This document shows, piece after piece, positions 1 to 10,397 of a DNA stretch of 64,000 nt (position 1 is the stretch's first letter; each line of letters begins with the position of its first letter). The position numbers and the translations under genes were made by a program. The notes beneath the pieces were generated by a model. The model ran no database searches and was not told where the DNA came from. It was given only the letters and a program-made list of their open reading frames with translations. This stretch comes from Batkoa obscura (lineage: Eukaryota; Entomophthoromycota; Entomophthoromycetes; Entomophthorales; Batkoaceae): NCBI GenBank assembly GCA_030770535.1, contig JASVEC010000001.1, positions 310,001 through 374,000 on the forward strand, given 5' to 3'.

Positions 1-293
1 TGTAAAATCTACGTAAGATGTTGTCAGAAAGATTTAGAGGCTTTATTAATGGTACGATATCAGGGAGTAATTCAGTTAAAAAGCCTCGGGTTGTCATGTT
101 GAAGAATCTCTTTCATACTCTTTGCAATATGAAGTTAGAAATTCTCACAGCAAATCAAAACAAGGAACTCTGAATTGATTATACCACATGATTTACGATT
201 AAATTGGTTACAAGACTACCACTAGCTTTGTAAACAAGTTAAATGATTATTATGTTATAATTAATCCGAGAGCTGATAAACCAATATTTCACA
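1..293 (+). repeat. SINE-like repeat copy A (5' part outside window)
   Basis: This stretch matches, with scattered substitutions, the body of the repeats at 627-984 and 58327-58822 (shared landmarks: TGTAAAATCTAC near the start, AAGCCTC, CATGTTGAAGAA, and the end AATATTTCACA). The head of the element lies before the window. It ends at 293, directly against an inverted fragment of the transposase gene. No reading frame is kept across the copies, so this is a non-coding interspersed repeat. Confidence 0.75.
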
Positions 294-444
294 CTGGGCA
301 CATATATTACATAAATCTGTTTTTTTTGTTATAATTTTAAAACTATTTAGTATATATTTAAAAAACATTAACCTAGCTACTGCTTTATCTTTTAAATCAT
401 TAAAATATTTGCCATATATCATTCTTCTACTTTTATTTAATATA
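294..444 (-). mobile_element. Inverted fragment of the DNA transposon's transposase gene
   Basis: The reverse complement of this stretch matches about 1468-1617 inside the neighbouring transposon (for example GTGCCCAG, TTTTAAATATATACTAA and TAAAAGTAGAAGAATGATAT) with few differences. It is therefore a second, truncated, opposite-strand copy of the same transposase region. It abuts the left terminal repeat of the 445-3147 element on one side and SINE copy A on the other, which points to nested or rearranged insertions. Confidence 0.8.
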
Positions 445-626
445 TGAGGGTGTCCGAATTGGTTTCAGAATTTAACTAGAAATTAATCCAAATTTTAAGT
501 TTTTAAATTTGTAAGTCTTAATATATGATTAGCTAAATTTAAAAAGCTTAAAATCAAATATAAAAATTTAACTTAAAAGACTTATTTTATTTTATTCATT
601 TATTTTATTTTTTTAATTATATTTTT

Positions 627-984
627 GTGAAAGTTGGTACTCAGTGATTGCAGTTAAAAAGTAGTCCTAGCTCAATTAACTGGCCGTAAGTCAAAAGGCC
701 TTAGTTTATGTAGCTAAGATAGACTTAAATCAATAGGAGTAATACGCAATAAGCTATGAGCTATGTAAAACAAATAGAATATAAAACATTGCTGTAAAAT
801 CTACGTAAAATATTACAAGACTTAGTGGCTTTATTAAAAGTACAATATTAGGGAACAATTCAATTAAAAAGCCTCGAGCTATCATGTTGAATAATCTCTT
901 TTATACTCCAACTAGTTTTGTAAACAAGTTAAGTGATTATTATGCGATAATCAATCATAGAGCTGATGAAACGATATTTCACAG
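627..984 (+). repeat. SINE-like repeat copy B, inserted in the DNA transposon
   Basis: It begins GTGAAAGTTGGTACTCAGTG and ends ATATTTCACA, as copy C does at 58327. The first part resembles a tRNA-type pol III A box (TGGTACTCAGTG), followed some 40 bp later by a weak B-box-like AAGTCAAAAGG. Compared with copy C it lacks an internal block of about 110 bp. It lies between the left terminal repeat and the transposase ORFs, so it inserted after the transposon was in place. Confidence 0.75.
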
Positions 985-1075
985 TGTTTTGTATTTTTTT
1001 ATTAACTTTTTAATAGATATATAAGACATAAATATATAATTATTTGACTTTATTTTTTATTAAAATAAAAACAAA

Positions 1076-2600
1076 ATGCAAGCTTTTATAGCTAGACTTC
1101 AAAATAAAAATTTTAAAAATTTCAATATAATAAGGAGAACCACATTATATAAACATTGTAATTCATTTATATTAATTTTAACAACTATTCATAATAACCC
1201 AGAGTTTATGGAATTTTATAATAAAATTAAAAAAAGAAAAGAAATGTTATTAAAGCTTACTATTAATAATAACAAACTTAACCAAGCAATGTATAAAATT
1301 AGTGCTTTAAAGGAAACAGAAAACAAAAACCAGCAAGTAGCATTATTATCAACTATAGCTTCAGTATATTCTTTTGATGAATGTAAAAGCTTTGGATTTA
1401 ATATAAGTAGAAATCAATATGACTATTCAAAAATAATGATAATAAATATTCGCCAGATAACATATATATATTAAATAAAAGTAGAAGAATGATATACAGT
1501 AAATGTTTTAATGATTTAAAAGATAAAGCAGTAGCCAAGTTAATATTTTTTAAATATATACTAAATAGTTTTAAAAATATAACAAAAAAAACAGATTTAT
1601 GTAATATATGTGCCCAGTATACAGTTAGAAAAAGGTTATTTGAAAATAAAATAAACACAGCGACAAAAAATAAAGCAGAGATAGAAGAATCTTTTAATAA
1701 AGAAAAAAGTTAATATAAATTACGTAAATTTCATATTAATACTCAAAAAACCATATTTAATGAAACTATCAAAAAATTAAATAATAAAAGCTGTATAATA
1801 ATTCTAGATTTTAAACAAAATATGGAAATAGGAACAAGACCAGATCCAATAAATTTAGATCATTATAATAAACAAGCTATATCAGTATTAAAGTCTGGCG
1901 TTTTGCATTTGAAAAATGATAAAACAATAAACTTTGTTTATTTTGATTATTTATCTGAAATATTAAATTATGATTCAGCATATGTAGGAGATTGTTTAAT
2001 TGATTTAATATCTAAAGAGCCTTTGTTTAAAAAGTTTACAAAAATTAATATATGGGCAGATACAGGAAACCATTTTAAATCTCAAGAGTTTTTACACTAT
2101 ATATTTAAAGAAATTCATAAAATAAATAGTAGTTTAAATATTAATCTTAATTTTTTTGCTAAGCGTTATAAAAAAATATAGTTGATAGACATTTTAAAAA
2201 ACTTTCATAATGGAAAAATAGTTTTAAAACATTAAATAAAATAGAGAATATTAATTAGTTGATTTCAAAATTTGAGATTTTTATTAGTGAACATAATAAA
2301 ACTAATAACTCAACTGTTAATAATAGGAAACATAAAATTTTTAAAAAGTATGGAAGAAATAAAGATATATATAAAATAATATAAATACAAAGTATTAAAA
2401 AGTATTTACATTTTATCAAACCTAATAATAAACTACACTGTTATCCAGTATCTGATAGATCAAAAAAAGTGATAACTCTAATTAAAGCTATAAAGTTTAT
2501 AGAAAATACAAAAATTAAAAGATTAACCCCAGCTTATCTTACAAAAATAACTGAAATCCAAAAGTTTCAATATTTAGTAAGCAAGTAAGTAGCTTATTGA
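1076..2600 (+). pseudogene. Broken transposase gene of the 2.7-kb DNA transposon
   Basis: Three open segments lie in a row on the plus strand: 1076-1474 (132 codons), 1489-1713 (74) and 1822-2181 (119), followed by a further decayed stretch to about 2600. The third segment has the best transposase signature: an acidic patch (FVYFDYLSEIL), then IWADTGNHFKSQEFLHYIF, where an Asp in a hydrophobic-strand context resembles the second catalytic Asp of DDE-type enzymes, then FFAKRYKK. Stops and frame changes separate the segments, so no active protein is made as it stands. Codons are strongly A/T-ending like the surrounding DNA. Assignment to a DDE transposase is inference from these motifs and from the terminal repeats; the family is not recognised. 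Confidence 0.6.
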
Positions 2601-3147
2601 TGATAGAAATCAATTATTAAATGTTGACATTACTTAATTATTAATAGCTGTTAATAAATAAGTAAAGAGCAAGTAGTTATAATAATAAATAAAAATTATT
2701 ATATTGCTTGTATTATATAAAGATGGTTAATTGTAGTTTTAGGGCTAACTACTCTCTCCCATGTAGCTATTTGTTAACTTAGTGATATATTAATAATGTA
2801 ATTATAATATTAAAATAATTTATTTATTTGATAGCAAATCTGTAGTGTTGGCTATAAAGCAGTTAATAATAAATATTTCTTAATAAAGTTTTATAAAAAT
2901 ATATATTTATTTACATAATACGACTTTGATTAATATTAATATATAAGTTATATTAGTAAAGGTCTTGGTAATCCGGGAATTTGTATTAAATTTAGTAGAA
3001 ATTCCGCTAACACAATATAAATTATAATAAAATAATTTAAAACTGTGTTGGGTACTTTTGGTTTTTAATAAAGAATTTATTTTTACAGAATTTTAAGCAA
3101 AGTTTTTAAAATTGGATAAAAAAATGAAACCAATTCGGATACCCCAT

Positions 3148-3600
3148 GTACTTAAATTCAATAAAGTAAAAGTATGATAATCAAATGGATATATTACAAT
3201 AAAAGCAAATATAATAAAGTGTACAAATTCTGAATAAGCTTTTTGATATTAAATCATTTTAAATAGTATATTGAAAATTAAGAGCTTAAACTGGGTACTG
3301 AGATAGGAATATTTTCTTCAATACTAAGTCAAATCACGACCTTACTGAGTAAATACCAAATTAGCATTATTGTTTGTTAAAGTATTTAAAAAATTCTGAC
3401 TCGAAACAAGACACCATCCAACGTTTATAAAAAACATTTTTTATAGTTATAAAACTATCTGTGTTAGATAATGGCATTAAACCCTTAATAAAGTTGCAGT
3501 ATATACCCCTATAAAAGTACACATTAAATGGGATAAAAACAGTGAAAGCAACTAGATACCAGGATGACTATGCTTAATAAAAGTAGAAGAAAATAATTCA
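3148..3600. other. Intergenic AT-rich DNA
   Basis: No open frame of note and no recognised repeat between the transposon end and the decayed coding remnant that follows. Confidence 0.5.
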
Positions 3601-3619
3601 ATTGGATTGTGATAAAAAT

Positions 3620-3995
3620 TTAAGAATAGCATTAAATTTTAGATGAGTTACTAAGTTAGAAGCAATCAATTTTAAAGAGCTTTTATCCCTACCTGAGCTG
3701 GACAGTGTCTTATTTCATGTAAAAAATCATAGTAAGATAAAAAAGAGGAACCAGTAATAAAAAGCGGACTCCAAAGATATAAAGGCAAGACTAAGGAATT
3801 AGAGTTATTGAAAAGCTTTGGGGTGAGAAGATAGGGTAATCATTTACCATTGAAACCCTTGTATCAAGGAAGGTAGACTTGAGAAACTTGATTCCTGTTG
3901 ATAAGCTTTTTAATCTGCCGAAAGCTAAGAAAAATTCCTTTGAAATGAGAGAGTACCATTCATATAAAACTACTTCTGTAGTTTTAAATATATGA
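3620..3995 (+). pseudogene. Decayed coding remnant, family unknown
   Basis: Short stretches here read like real protein (balanced composition, charged and hydrophobic residues alternating, for example KVDLRNLIPVDKLFNLP) but lie in different frames. The region is an old broken coding sequence with at least two breaks. Its family is not recognised, and it may belong to a mobile element, given its position in the 1-5.2 kb debris field. No function is proposed. Confidence 0.35.
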
Positions 3996-4307
3996 TTTGA
4001 ATTTTTACGTATAACAGCTTTAAAAACATTTTTTAGGTAATTGCTATATTTTGCTATAAATTAATTTAAAAGTAAAATAATTATTACAAAAAATAAAAAG
4101 TTAAAAGCTGTTACATTTAAAAGCATATTTTTGTAATTAAATTTTTTTTTAATATTTTGAAATTTCATCTTATTTGACTATATTTGAATTATAATTTTTT
4201 AAATAAACTACTCCAAAATGGTTTTAATTTAAGTTGCTTTATATATATTTATATTGTCATATGTTTAATAAAGTGTTCGAACTTTTCCAAATATTTAAAC
4301 GTATAAC

Positions 4308-4394
4308 TGGGGGTATATTTTTTGTTTAACAATTTTTCCGCACAAATAGCGCTTAGAAAATGGAAAAAATAATGAAACCAAAAAAACACCCCCA
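4308..4394 (-). mobile_element. MITE family 1, copy 1 (shortened)
   Basis: Ends TGGGGGTAT and ACACCCCCA around the common core AAATAGCGCTTA. About 12 bp are missing on the left side compared with full copies. Minus orientation relative to the form that begins with GGTTTCATTAC. Confidence 0.85.
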
Positions 4395-4486
4395 ATTATT
4401 TTTTCCTTTTTATCGAGATAATTACATAGTTTTATCTTATAAATAGCGAGCTGAATAAGTATTTTGGGCTTTTATAAAGGTCTGGC

Positions 4487-4979
4487 ATGTTAATAAGATT
4501 TTTAAAATATTACAAAGTTGGTAATGAAGGTTTTGCAGTAGCTCACGTTTATTCTATGAAATCAATTTTTTTTGACAATCCAGATACTGACTACTTTCGT
4601 AAAATATTTGATCATCTTTTTAAACACATTAAATTGAGCGATTCTAAACTTTATAATTCTAAAGATTTGGCCTCTAATTGTTTATTTACCTCAGCTTTAG
4701 GTTTTTTTAAATCTAAATGTTACATGAGGGTGTTTTTTGGCTTTATTACTTTTTCCATTTTCTAAGCGCTATTTATGCGGAAAAACTGTTAGTAAAATTT
4801 TAAACACGAAAATACATCCACATATGTTTTATTTATTTTTTAGAGCATTAACATTATTTGTAATAAAATTCAATTTTAATATTTTTAATAAACCAGTAAT
4901 TAATTATGTAAGGTTTTTCCCTTTTGGCATACATAAAGTACTTATAAATAATGGTCTCATAGTTGTAATTTTTTTATAA
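4487..4979 (+). other. Two unrecognised open segments on either side of a MITE
   Basis: An open frame from ATG at 4487 runs with plausible protein composition (NPDTDYFRKIFDHLFKHIK) up to the MITE at 4725. A second open stretch follows the MITE (about 4823-4979, hydrophobic, RALTLFVIKFNFNIFNK). Both are interrupted or terminated by MITE sequence. No family is recognised. It may be a small host gene or an old mobile-element gene hit by the MITE, and it is probably not functional now. Confidence 0.3.
4725..4822 (+). mobile_element. MITE family 1, copy 2
   Basis: Begins TGAGGGTGTTTTTTGG, core AAGCGCTATTT, ends TACATCCACA. It interrupts an open frame that starts at 4487. Confidence 0.85.
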
Positions 4980-5204
4980 AATGTATATTGATTAAACGTA
5001 TATTATAAATTTAACCAAACTTTTTTGAAATGGTTATTATCAAAAAAGGTTTATACAAATACCATAAATGCTATTTAAAAGACTGTAAAAATTCAACTAA
5101 AGACGTTGATATGCTACTATATCAAAACATATGTATTAAAGTATATAAAAAACAATTTAAACAATCCAAAAACAAAAGTATGATAGACTAAACTTTAATT
5201 ATGG

Positions 5205-6188
5205 TTAGCGAATATTTGGAATAGAAGTTGGTAAACCTTTAGGGTGCGGTTTAAGGGTTTGAGTTGGTCTACTATGTTTACGATAGTTGAGTTTTCTAAA
5301 TTGGATTCCTTTCGTTTCATCTTCACCCCAATCATTGTTAGCTTCAGAGTCTTCAGATGCTGGAGAAGCTTGCTCCTGAGGAATAGCTTGTTGCTGAGTA
5401 ACACCTTGTTCTTGGGTAACTGGAGCATCGGTATCAGGCTGGGTTTGAGGAACATTCTGTTCTTGAATTACTGGAACAGAAGGACTAGCCGAAGAATCTC
5501 TATAAGCAGGTCCTTTACCTAAACATTCTTCCGAAGTAACAAATTTAAAGTTTTTAGAGCGAATGATATCAATAATTTCACCAATCTTAGCTACTTTAGG
5601 GTCCGTTAAATCATGCTGTAAAGAGATAAATGATTGATTATTAACATCAGCTGTTTTCATAGCATCATCAATCGTTGAGAAGATTTTAGCTGGGTCAGTA
5701 TCTTTCACTTTCCAATCAAAGGTATCTAAATTGACGCCAACTTGAATATAATCCATCCCTCTTAAGATATTGTCAACCGCTTCACTAGAATCTAAAAACG
5801 GATTTCTCATATACCGAACTTTCTTTCCAATAGCTTTCTCAATGTTATCCTCTGTCTTTTGCATCTCTTCTTTTACTTTTTCAGCAGATAATTTTGATAA
5901 TTCAGGATGACTCCAAGTGTGTGAAGCAATCTGATGACCTTCATCAAAAGCACGTTTAGCTGTTTTTTTCTGTTCATCGGATTCTAGGTTGGAACCAATA
6001 TAGAAGAAAGTAGCCTTGACGCCTTTTTCTTTTAAGATGTCTAGCATCTGTTCGCTATATTGAGTTACACCATCATCAAAAGTTAAAGCAAATACACCAT
6101 TTTGAGTACATTGGGTAATCATCTGGGAGGTTACAATCTGCAAGAAGGAGCTGATAAAGAGTACAGATGGTAAGTTAAGGAATTTCAT
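5205..6188 (-). CDS. Chitin/polysaccharide deacetylase (CE4, NodB domain), secreted
   Basis: This intronless 327-aa protein removes N-acetyl groups from chitin or a related cell-wall polysaccharide. Residues 1-21 are a signal peptide (hydrophobic run, then T-S-Q). The NodB domain follows at about 30-230 with the full CE4 motif set: TFDDG at 36-40 (catalytic base and metal Asp), SHTWSHP with metal-binding His90 and His94, R-N-P-F at 128-131 (usually R-P-P-[YF]), DTFDW at 155-159 and LQHD at 190-193 (catalytic His). The C-terminal 95 residues are a Gln/Pro/Thr/Glu-rich spacer with a basic tail. There is no obvious GPI signal or chitin-binding module. A TATA-like box lies about 110 bp upstream. 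The catalytic set is complete, so an active enzyme is expected; chitin as the substrate is inferred from family membership. Confidence 0.93.
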   Translation of the reverse strand: MKFLNLPSVLFISSFLQIVTSQMITQCTQNGVFALTFDDGVTQYSEQMLDILKEKGVKATFFYIGSNLESDEQKKTAKRAFDEGHQIASHTWSHPELSKLSAEKVKEEMQKTEDNIEKAIGKKVRYMRNPFLDSSEAVDNILRGMDYIQVGVNLDTFDWKVKDTDPAKIFSTIDDAMKTADVNNQSFISLQHDLTDPKVAKIGEIIDIIRSKNFKFVTSEECLGKGPAYRDSSASPSVPVIQEQNVPQTQPDTDAPVTQEQGVTQQQAIPQEQASPASEDSEANNDWGEDETKGIQFRKLNYRKHSRPTQTLKPHPKGLPTSIPNIR

Positions 6189-6294
6189 TTTTTAATTAAT
6201 CAATAATTAGAGTCAAGTTTATTACAAAGTAGTATTAATCAATCAATAATTAATAGAAAATGTTTTATAGTATTATTGAGGTGGGATCCGAGGG

Positions 6295-6302
6295 TTTTTA
6301 TA
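6295..6302 (-). promoter_or_regulatory. TATA-like box of the chitin deacetylase gene
   Basis: On the minus strand the sequence reads CCTATAAAAACCCTCGG, about 110 bp before the ATG, in a locally GC-richer setting. A second, weaker TATAAAA-like match lies closer to the gene at about 6263-6270. Confidence 0.45.
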
Positions 6303-7354
6303 GGCTTTTGCTTCATTTTCTTTATAATTGCAAATATAATAGTTATAAGACAATTGTTCTATAACTATATTTTTATATATTGAAATAGAATATTTAAATG
6401 ATATTCCTTCTATTCAAAGTAAATTTCAGTAGAATTATAAATTATAAATATTAAAAATAATACAATTCAATGTTTGATACTAAGCTTAGGTTCATACAAG
6501 GCTTTTTGATAAATTATGTATAATTGATTAGAATGGAAAATAATTTCGCATCTGTCAGATGTATAAAATTTAACTTAATCATATTAAAGTTTAGAAATTC
6601 TAGGAAAATTGTTTGCAGTTAATTTTGTACATTTTGATGTGTGCAAATTTATTTTCAACACTGCTTAAAAATATACGGGAACTTTCGAAAAAGCCTTGTA
6701 TTGTTTTGTCTTTTTTTAGAGGATTGTGGCCTTTAAGTTCAATTCAAAACTTATAAATCCAATACTATGTTCTTATATCTCAGCCCTCTGTTATATATTA
6801 ATTTATTGTTTACTTTGTTTAGGTAGTTATCAATTTATACTCAATAAATGACTTCAATTATTTAGAATTTCATATATTGTGAGAATACCGAAACTATTGG
6901 ATAGAAGTTTATCATCTTAGTACAAACATTAAACCAAATGTGATATATAATACTTCTTTAATAATAGTTCTTTTTTTAATGATTCAAACTTTTATCTTTT
7001 AATAGAAAGTTCCCAATTTAAATAACATTAATTTATAAACATTCACTCTTTGATACTAATAATGTTTAATGAGCTATCCCACCAATATAATCAATTAGCT
7101 ATTTATTAATTCCTTAACATTCGTTAATAATAATAGTAGCGATTAATATTATAATATTATCTTGTAAACTTTAAACAATTCCACACCTTAATTTTTATAA
7201 ATTTATGCTTTAATTTTAGTTCATTTAATAGCATCCCTTTTAAAAAAGAATTGGAAAGGCTATTATCAATCCTTAAACAGAACACTTATTTCTCTGAAAG
7301 GGATTAGCCCTAAGTGTTTAGTTTATTGACATAAAAAATAAAAGCTTAAATCAA

Positions 7355-7412
7355 CCAACCTAGGGAACTCATGCACCAGTGGGAGCGCTCTAGAAGGGTA
7401 GGGGTTGAGCCC
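7355..7412 (+). repeat. GC-rich tRNA-like fragment (possible SINE or tRNA relic)
   Basis: In very AT-rich DNA this island contains CAGTGGGAGCGCTC, similar to the D-arm/A-box part of a tRNA, and 13 bp later GGGGTTGAGCCC, similar to a T-arm/B box that has lost the C of TTC. No complete cloverleaf can be drawn. A tRNA-derived relic is possible but unproven. Confidence 0.25.
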
Positions 7413-8277
7413 AATAATATTTTATACTTGTAAGATTTGAAGAGTTTAAACGAAAGTAGATGGTACTTTGATTTCAAAGCGCTTCCAGCTAATTTGAGAC
7501 TTAAGTAGCTTATCAAAACCAATAAATATTTTAAAGCAGTATTAAGAATTTATCGAATTTTTCTAAAGCTTTACTGAAATCAATAAAAATTATCGATATG
7601 TATTTTTTACTTAGAAGATCTGTTAAAGCTATTAAAATAGGTATCAAAATACTATTAATTTAAAAAGCTGACTTTTTCTGACTTATGCTAAGGCTCAAAC
7701 TCAAGGCCTTTAGAAGAATATGGTTAATAGTTGGAGGTTTTAGTCACTTAATAATTCCATTACAGGGGGTTTTTGAAATTGAAAATTGTTGACTAAAATA
7801 ATATAAAAAAGTTTTATAAACAAAACGAGAAGTAATTTGACTTTAAAATAATAAACCAAATTATAACAGTAATATTATACTTATTTAACTATAGTTTTCT
7901 TATCGAACTATTTCAACTCAAGAAAAGTCTTGCTTATTTTAAGTGAAACTATATCATTTCAAAATGTCATTCCTTTAAGTTGTATTTTAAACACAACTCA
8001 TTCTTATAGCCCTGACTTCCAAACCAACGACAGCATCTGCTCAACGCACTTAAATTTATTAAAACATCAAATTAAAAGAAAACAAGACAAATTAATTAAG
8101 TTTCGGAAACAGAATGAAGGTAATAAAAAATGTAAGCTCAATAAAAATAGTATTATTATAAAAAATGGAGGTAAAATAAATTATCCTTAAAAATAGGCTT
8201 TAAGGCTTAGGCTTAGGCTTAAGCTGACAGGTGGTAAAGTTAACACTTAAATAATTGAGTTCCTGTTTTTTAAAAAC

Positions 8278-9883
8278 TTAATCATATCGACGACGTGAAC
8301 TACGGGAATTATCATTGGCTAAGCTTCGCCTTAAATATAATATTAAATTTAATACAAAAAACAATTTATACTTAGTAGCTTACTTATTATTATATTCATC
8401 TCTATGTTGACCATGGTTATAACCTTGATTGCGGCTAGAATTTAAATTGTTATGTGAATTGTATCTATCATTTGATCCGTTATAATTATGATTGTTTTGG
8501 CCACTTGAATTATAACGATGATTATTATTTCCTAAATTTCCATCACCATAACTATTGTTTGAAATATCTCTTGTAGAAGTATTAGTTCCTTGTTGATTCC
8601 AATTGCTAGAAGTTGGATTTCCTATATATGAACCCCCTGCATTTTGTGAAATACCATTTAATTGCCCATAACTGTTACCTTGGTTTAAATTATTGTTATT
8701 ATGAACTCGATTACGTTGCTGATATCCTGAATTGGATTGGTTTTGGTTATTATTGCTGTTAATATTTGTACGATTACGTTGATTATTTTGATTTTGTCCA
8801 TTGTTATCCTTTTGACGTCCATTAGCTAATCGAATAATTAATAAAAAAGAAAAAATAGTATACTGAAACATACTATTATTTGATGCTTTAAAAGGGTGAG
8901 TAGTTACAGCTGTATAATTGGTTGTACAGTTACGACCATCGATAGGACTAAATAAATATGTTTTAACCTTTATCTTTAATATGAAATTTAACTTTCAACT
9001 TACTAGTTTTCTAATTTTTCTTTAACAATTTTACAAGTCTCTGGATCCTTAAATTGTAAATAAGCCAAACCTCTAGATTTTCCATTGACTCTTAATTCTT
9101 GAAATGTCAAATTGATTAGAGATCTCTCATCCACAGTGGTGCTAACTATTTTACGTATATCATCTTCAGTAATCCACTAATTTAAAATAGTTAATATAAA
9201 AAATTTGATTATAAAAATAAACTATAAATAGATTAGTATATTTAGTTTACCCAATGTAAATTTGCAAGATGTAGAGCTGCTGAAACTGAGCCTCTTACAA
9301 AAGTATGATGTTGAGGTGATTCTATAAATTTAGTATAAATATCTATTTATTGACTATTAAATCAAACTACCATTATGATGTTGAGAATGTGATTGATTAG
9401 AATTATATAATCTATTTTGATCACGATTATAGTCGTTTTGTGAGGTATTACTGGGATAAGAATGCTTTCTATCATCAGAAACATTCACTTCTTTCTTGTC
9501 ATTATATGAAATATGAGTGCTCGAAGGTTGGTCTAAGGTGGATGTGGTGGGCTATAATAAGCCGATAAATGAAGGGAAAATAAGATGAATAAAATAATAT
9601 AATTAAAGAAAAATAAAGAAGAATGAAAACAAGAAATTTTAAGCTAGTTGTAAAAAGTTTGTAAAATTAAAAAACACAAATCACCTTTGTAGTTTCTTCT
9701 TGTATATCTGGTTTTTCTTCTTTCTCATATTTAAAAACTGCTGGCTCATCATAAGTATTATCCTGTTATTAATTTAGTTGTTAATCTTAATCAAATATTC
9801 GTATTTAATTTTACTAGATCCTCCAACCCTTCTGCATCGAAACCTACATCATCATATATATTAAATTCGCTATTATCTCCCAT
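8278..9883 (-). CDS. CPSF6/7-like RRM protein (mRNA 3'-end processing factor)
   Basis: Reconstructed from eight exons: 9815-9883, 9685-9762, 9371-9551, 9251-9321, 9004-9176, 8874-8947, 8384-8825, 8278-8329. They sum to 1140 nt, giving 379 aa. All introns are GT-AG, 48-133 nt. The N-terminus is acidic. One RRM follows, with RNP2-like LHLANLHWW and ITEDDIRKIV, then RNP1-like GKSRGLAYLQF. The WW-[TI]-T-[DE]-[ED]-D-[LI] strand/helix start is characteristic of the CPSF6/CPSF7 RRM, which acts in cleavage factor Im during poly(A)-site choice. A 147-residue Asn/Gln/Gly/Ser-rich segment and a short Arg/Ser tail (SRSSRRRYD) replace the Pro/Gly and RS regions of animal CPSF6. The open frame at 8380-8871 alone seems to carry a signal peptide, but that stretch is the 48-nt intron 8826-8873. 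CFI25 partnership is inferred. Confidence 0.85.
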
Positions 9884-10397
9884 TTTTAGCTAATAAGATC
9901 AATGTTATTTAATTTTAATATATCAATTTTACATAAACTACTCACACCAAGTACCGAAATTTCTCTTATATAACTAAAACACTTAAAAGCTAACTTCTTA
10001 TTTTATGAACTCAGTTAATGTCAATTACGTCATAAATGAAGCGTGATTGAAGGAGTGTAAAAAGTACCAATTAAAGAGCTTTGTTTTATCAACTTTAAAT
10101 AATACTTGTTCAAATTTAACTGTTGTTAGTCAACAAATCTTTATTTGATTATTTGACTAAATAGTTTATGTAATCTAGGCCAAGTTGTAATAGCAAAATA
10201 TAAAAAGCAAATATCAACAAACTAAAATATAAATGATCAAAATATTTAACAACACTATTTATTAATAAAAAAATGATAATAAACTGATGAATATAGGCGT
10301 AGCAAGATAAGTAAATATTATTGAGTTAATAAATTATTATTTAATTTTAGTTCTGTTAAATAATTACAAAAAAACTGAACAAGTTATAAAATTAACA
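9884..10397. other. Intergenic region between CPSF6-like and kinase genes
   Basis: AT-rich. It contains the promoter of the minus-strand CPSF6-like gene and the 3' flank of the kinase gene. No gene or repeat is seen. Confidence 0.5.

Larger units (their letters stand above)
445..3147 (+). mobile_element. 2.7-kb DNA transposon with about 23-bp terminal inverted repeats, degenerate
   Basis: The left end (445-467) begins TGAGGGTGTCCGAATTGG and continues GTTTCA. The right end (about 3125-3147), read on the minus strand, begins TGGGGTATCCGAATTGG and continues GTTTCA, so the ends form a near-perfect inverted repeat. Inside lie a SINE-like insertion (627-984) and a broken transposase gene (about 1076-2600, plus strand). 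The terminal pattern TGRGGRTGT...TTGGTTTCA is also that of the roughly 100-bp MITEs scattered through the window, so this element is a candidate relative of their mobilising transposon. The superfamily is not assigned. Both flanks are AT-rich, so the target duplication is ambiguous (TA possible). Confidence 0.75.
6189..8277. other. 2.1-kb intergenic region
   Basis: It holds the promoter of the chitin deacetylase at its left end and no credible gene. An open stretch at 7930-8190 lacks an ATG start and looks like chance. A GC-richer island at about 7355-7412 is listed separately. Near 8190-8225 the short repeat AGGCTT occurs a few times. Confidence 0.5.

Noticed and set aside
1398-1658. 86-codon minus-strand frame
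   Set aside because: It is the antisense shadow of the transposase gene, and the same is seen in its inverted fragment at 294-444.
3500-3600. Mitochondrial or nuclear rRNA fragment (ACTAGATACCAGG-like word)
   Set aside because: The match is only a short word and the neighbouring sequence does not follow rRNA conserved blocks.
7405-7425. Relic of another homeodomain C-terminus (minus-strand YYWAQ)
   Set aside because: Only the YWA residues agree, and nothing upstream resembles a homeodomain or linker.
7930-8190. 86-codon plus-strand frame
   Set aside because: It has no ATG at its start and no recognisable pattern.
8190-8225. Interstitial telomere-like TTAGGC repeats
   Set aside because: Only about three imperfect units of AGGCTT occur, in an internal position; too short to call.
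8380-8871. Secreted Asn/Gln-rich protein with a signal peptide
   Set aside because: The hydrophobic leader is intron sequence (GTATGT...TTAG, 8826-8873). Removing it puts the Asn-rich exon in frame with an RRM upstream and an Arg/Ser exon downstream.
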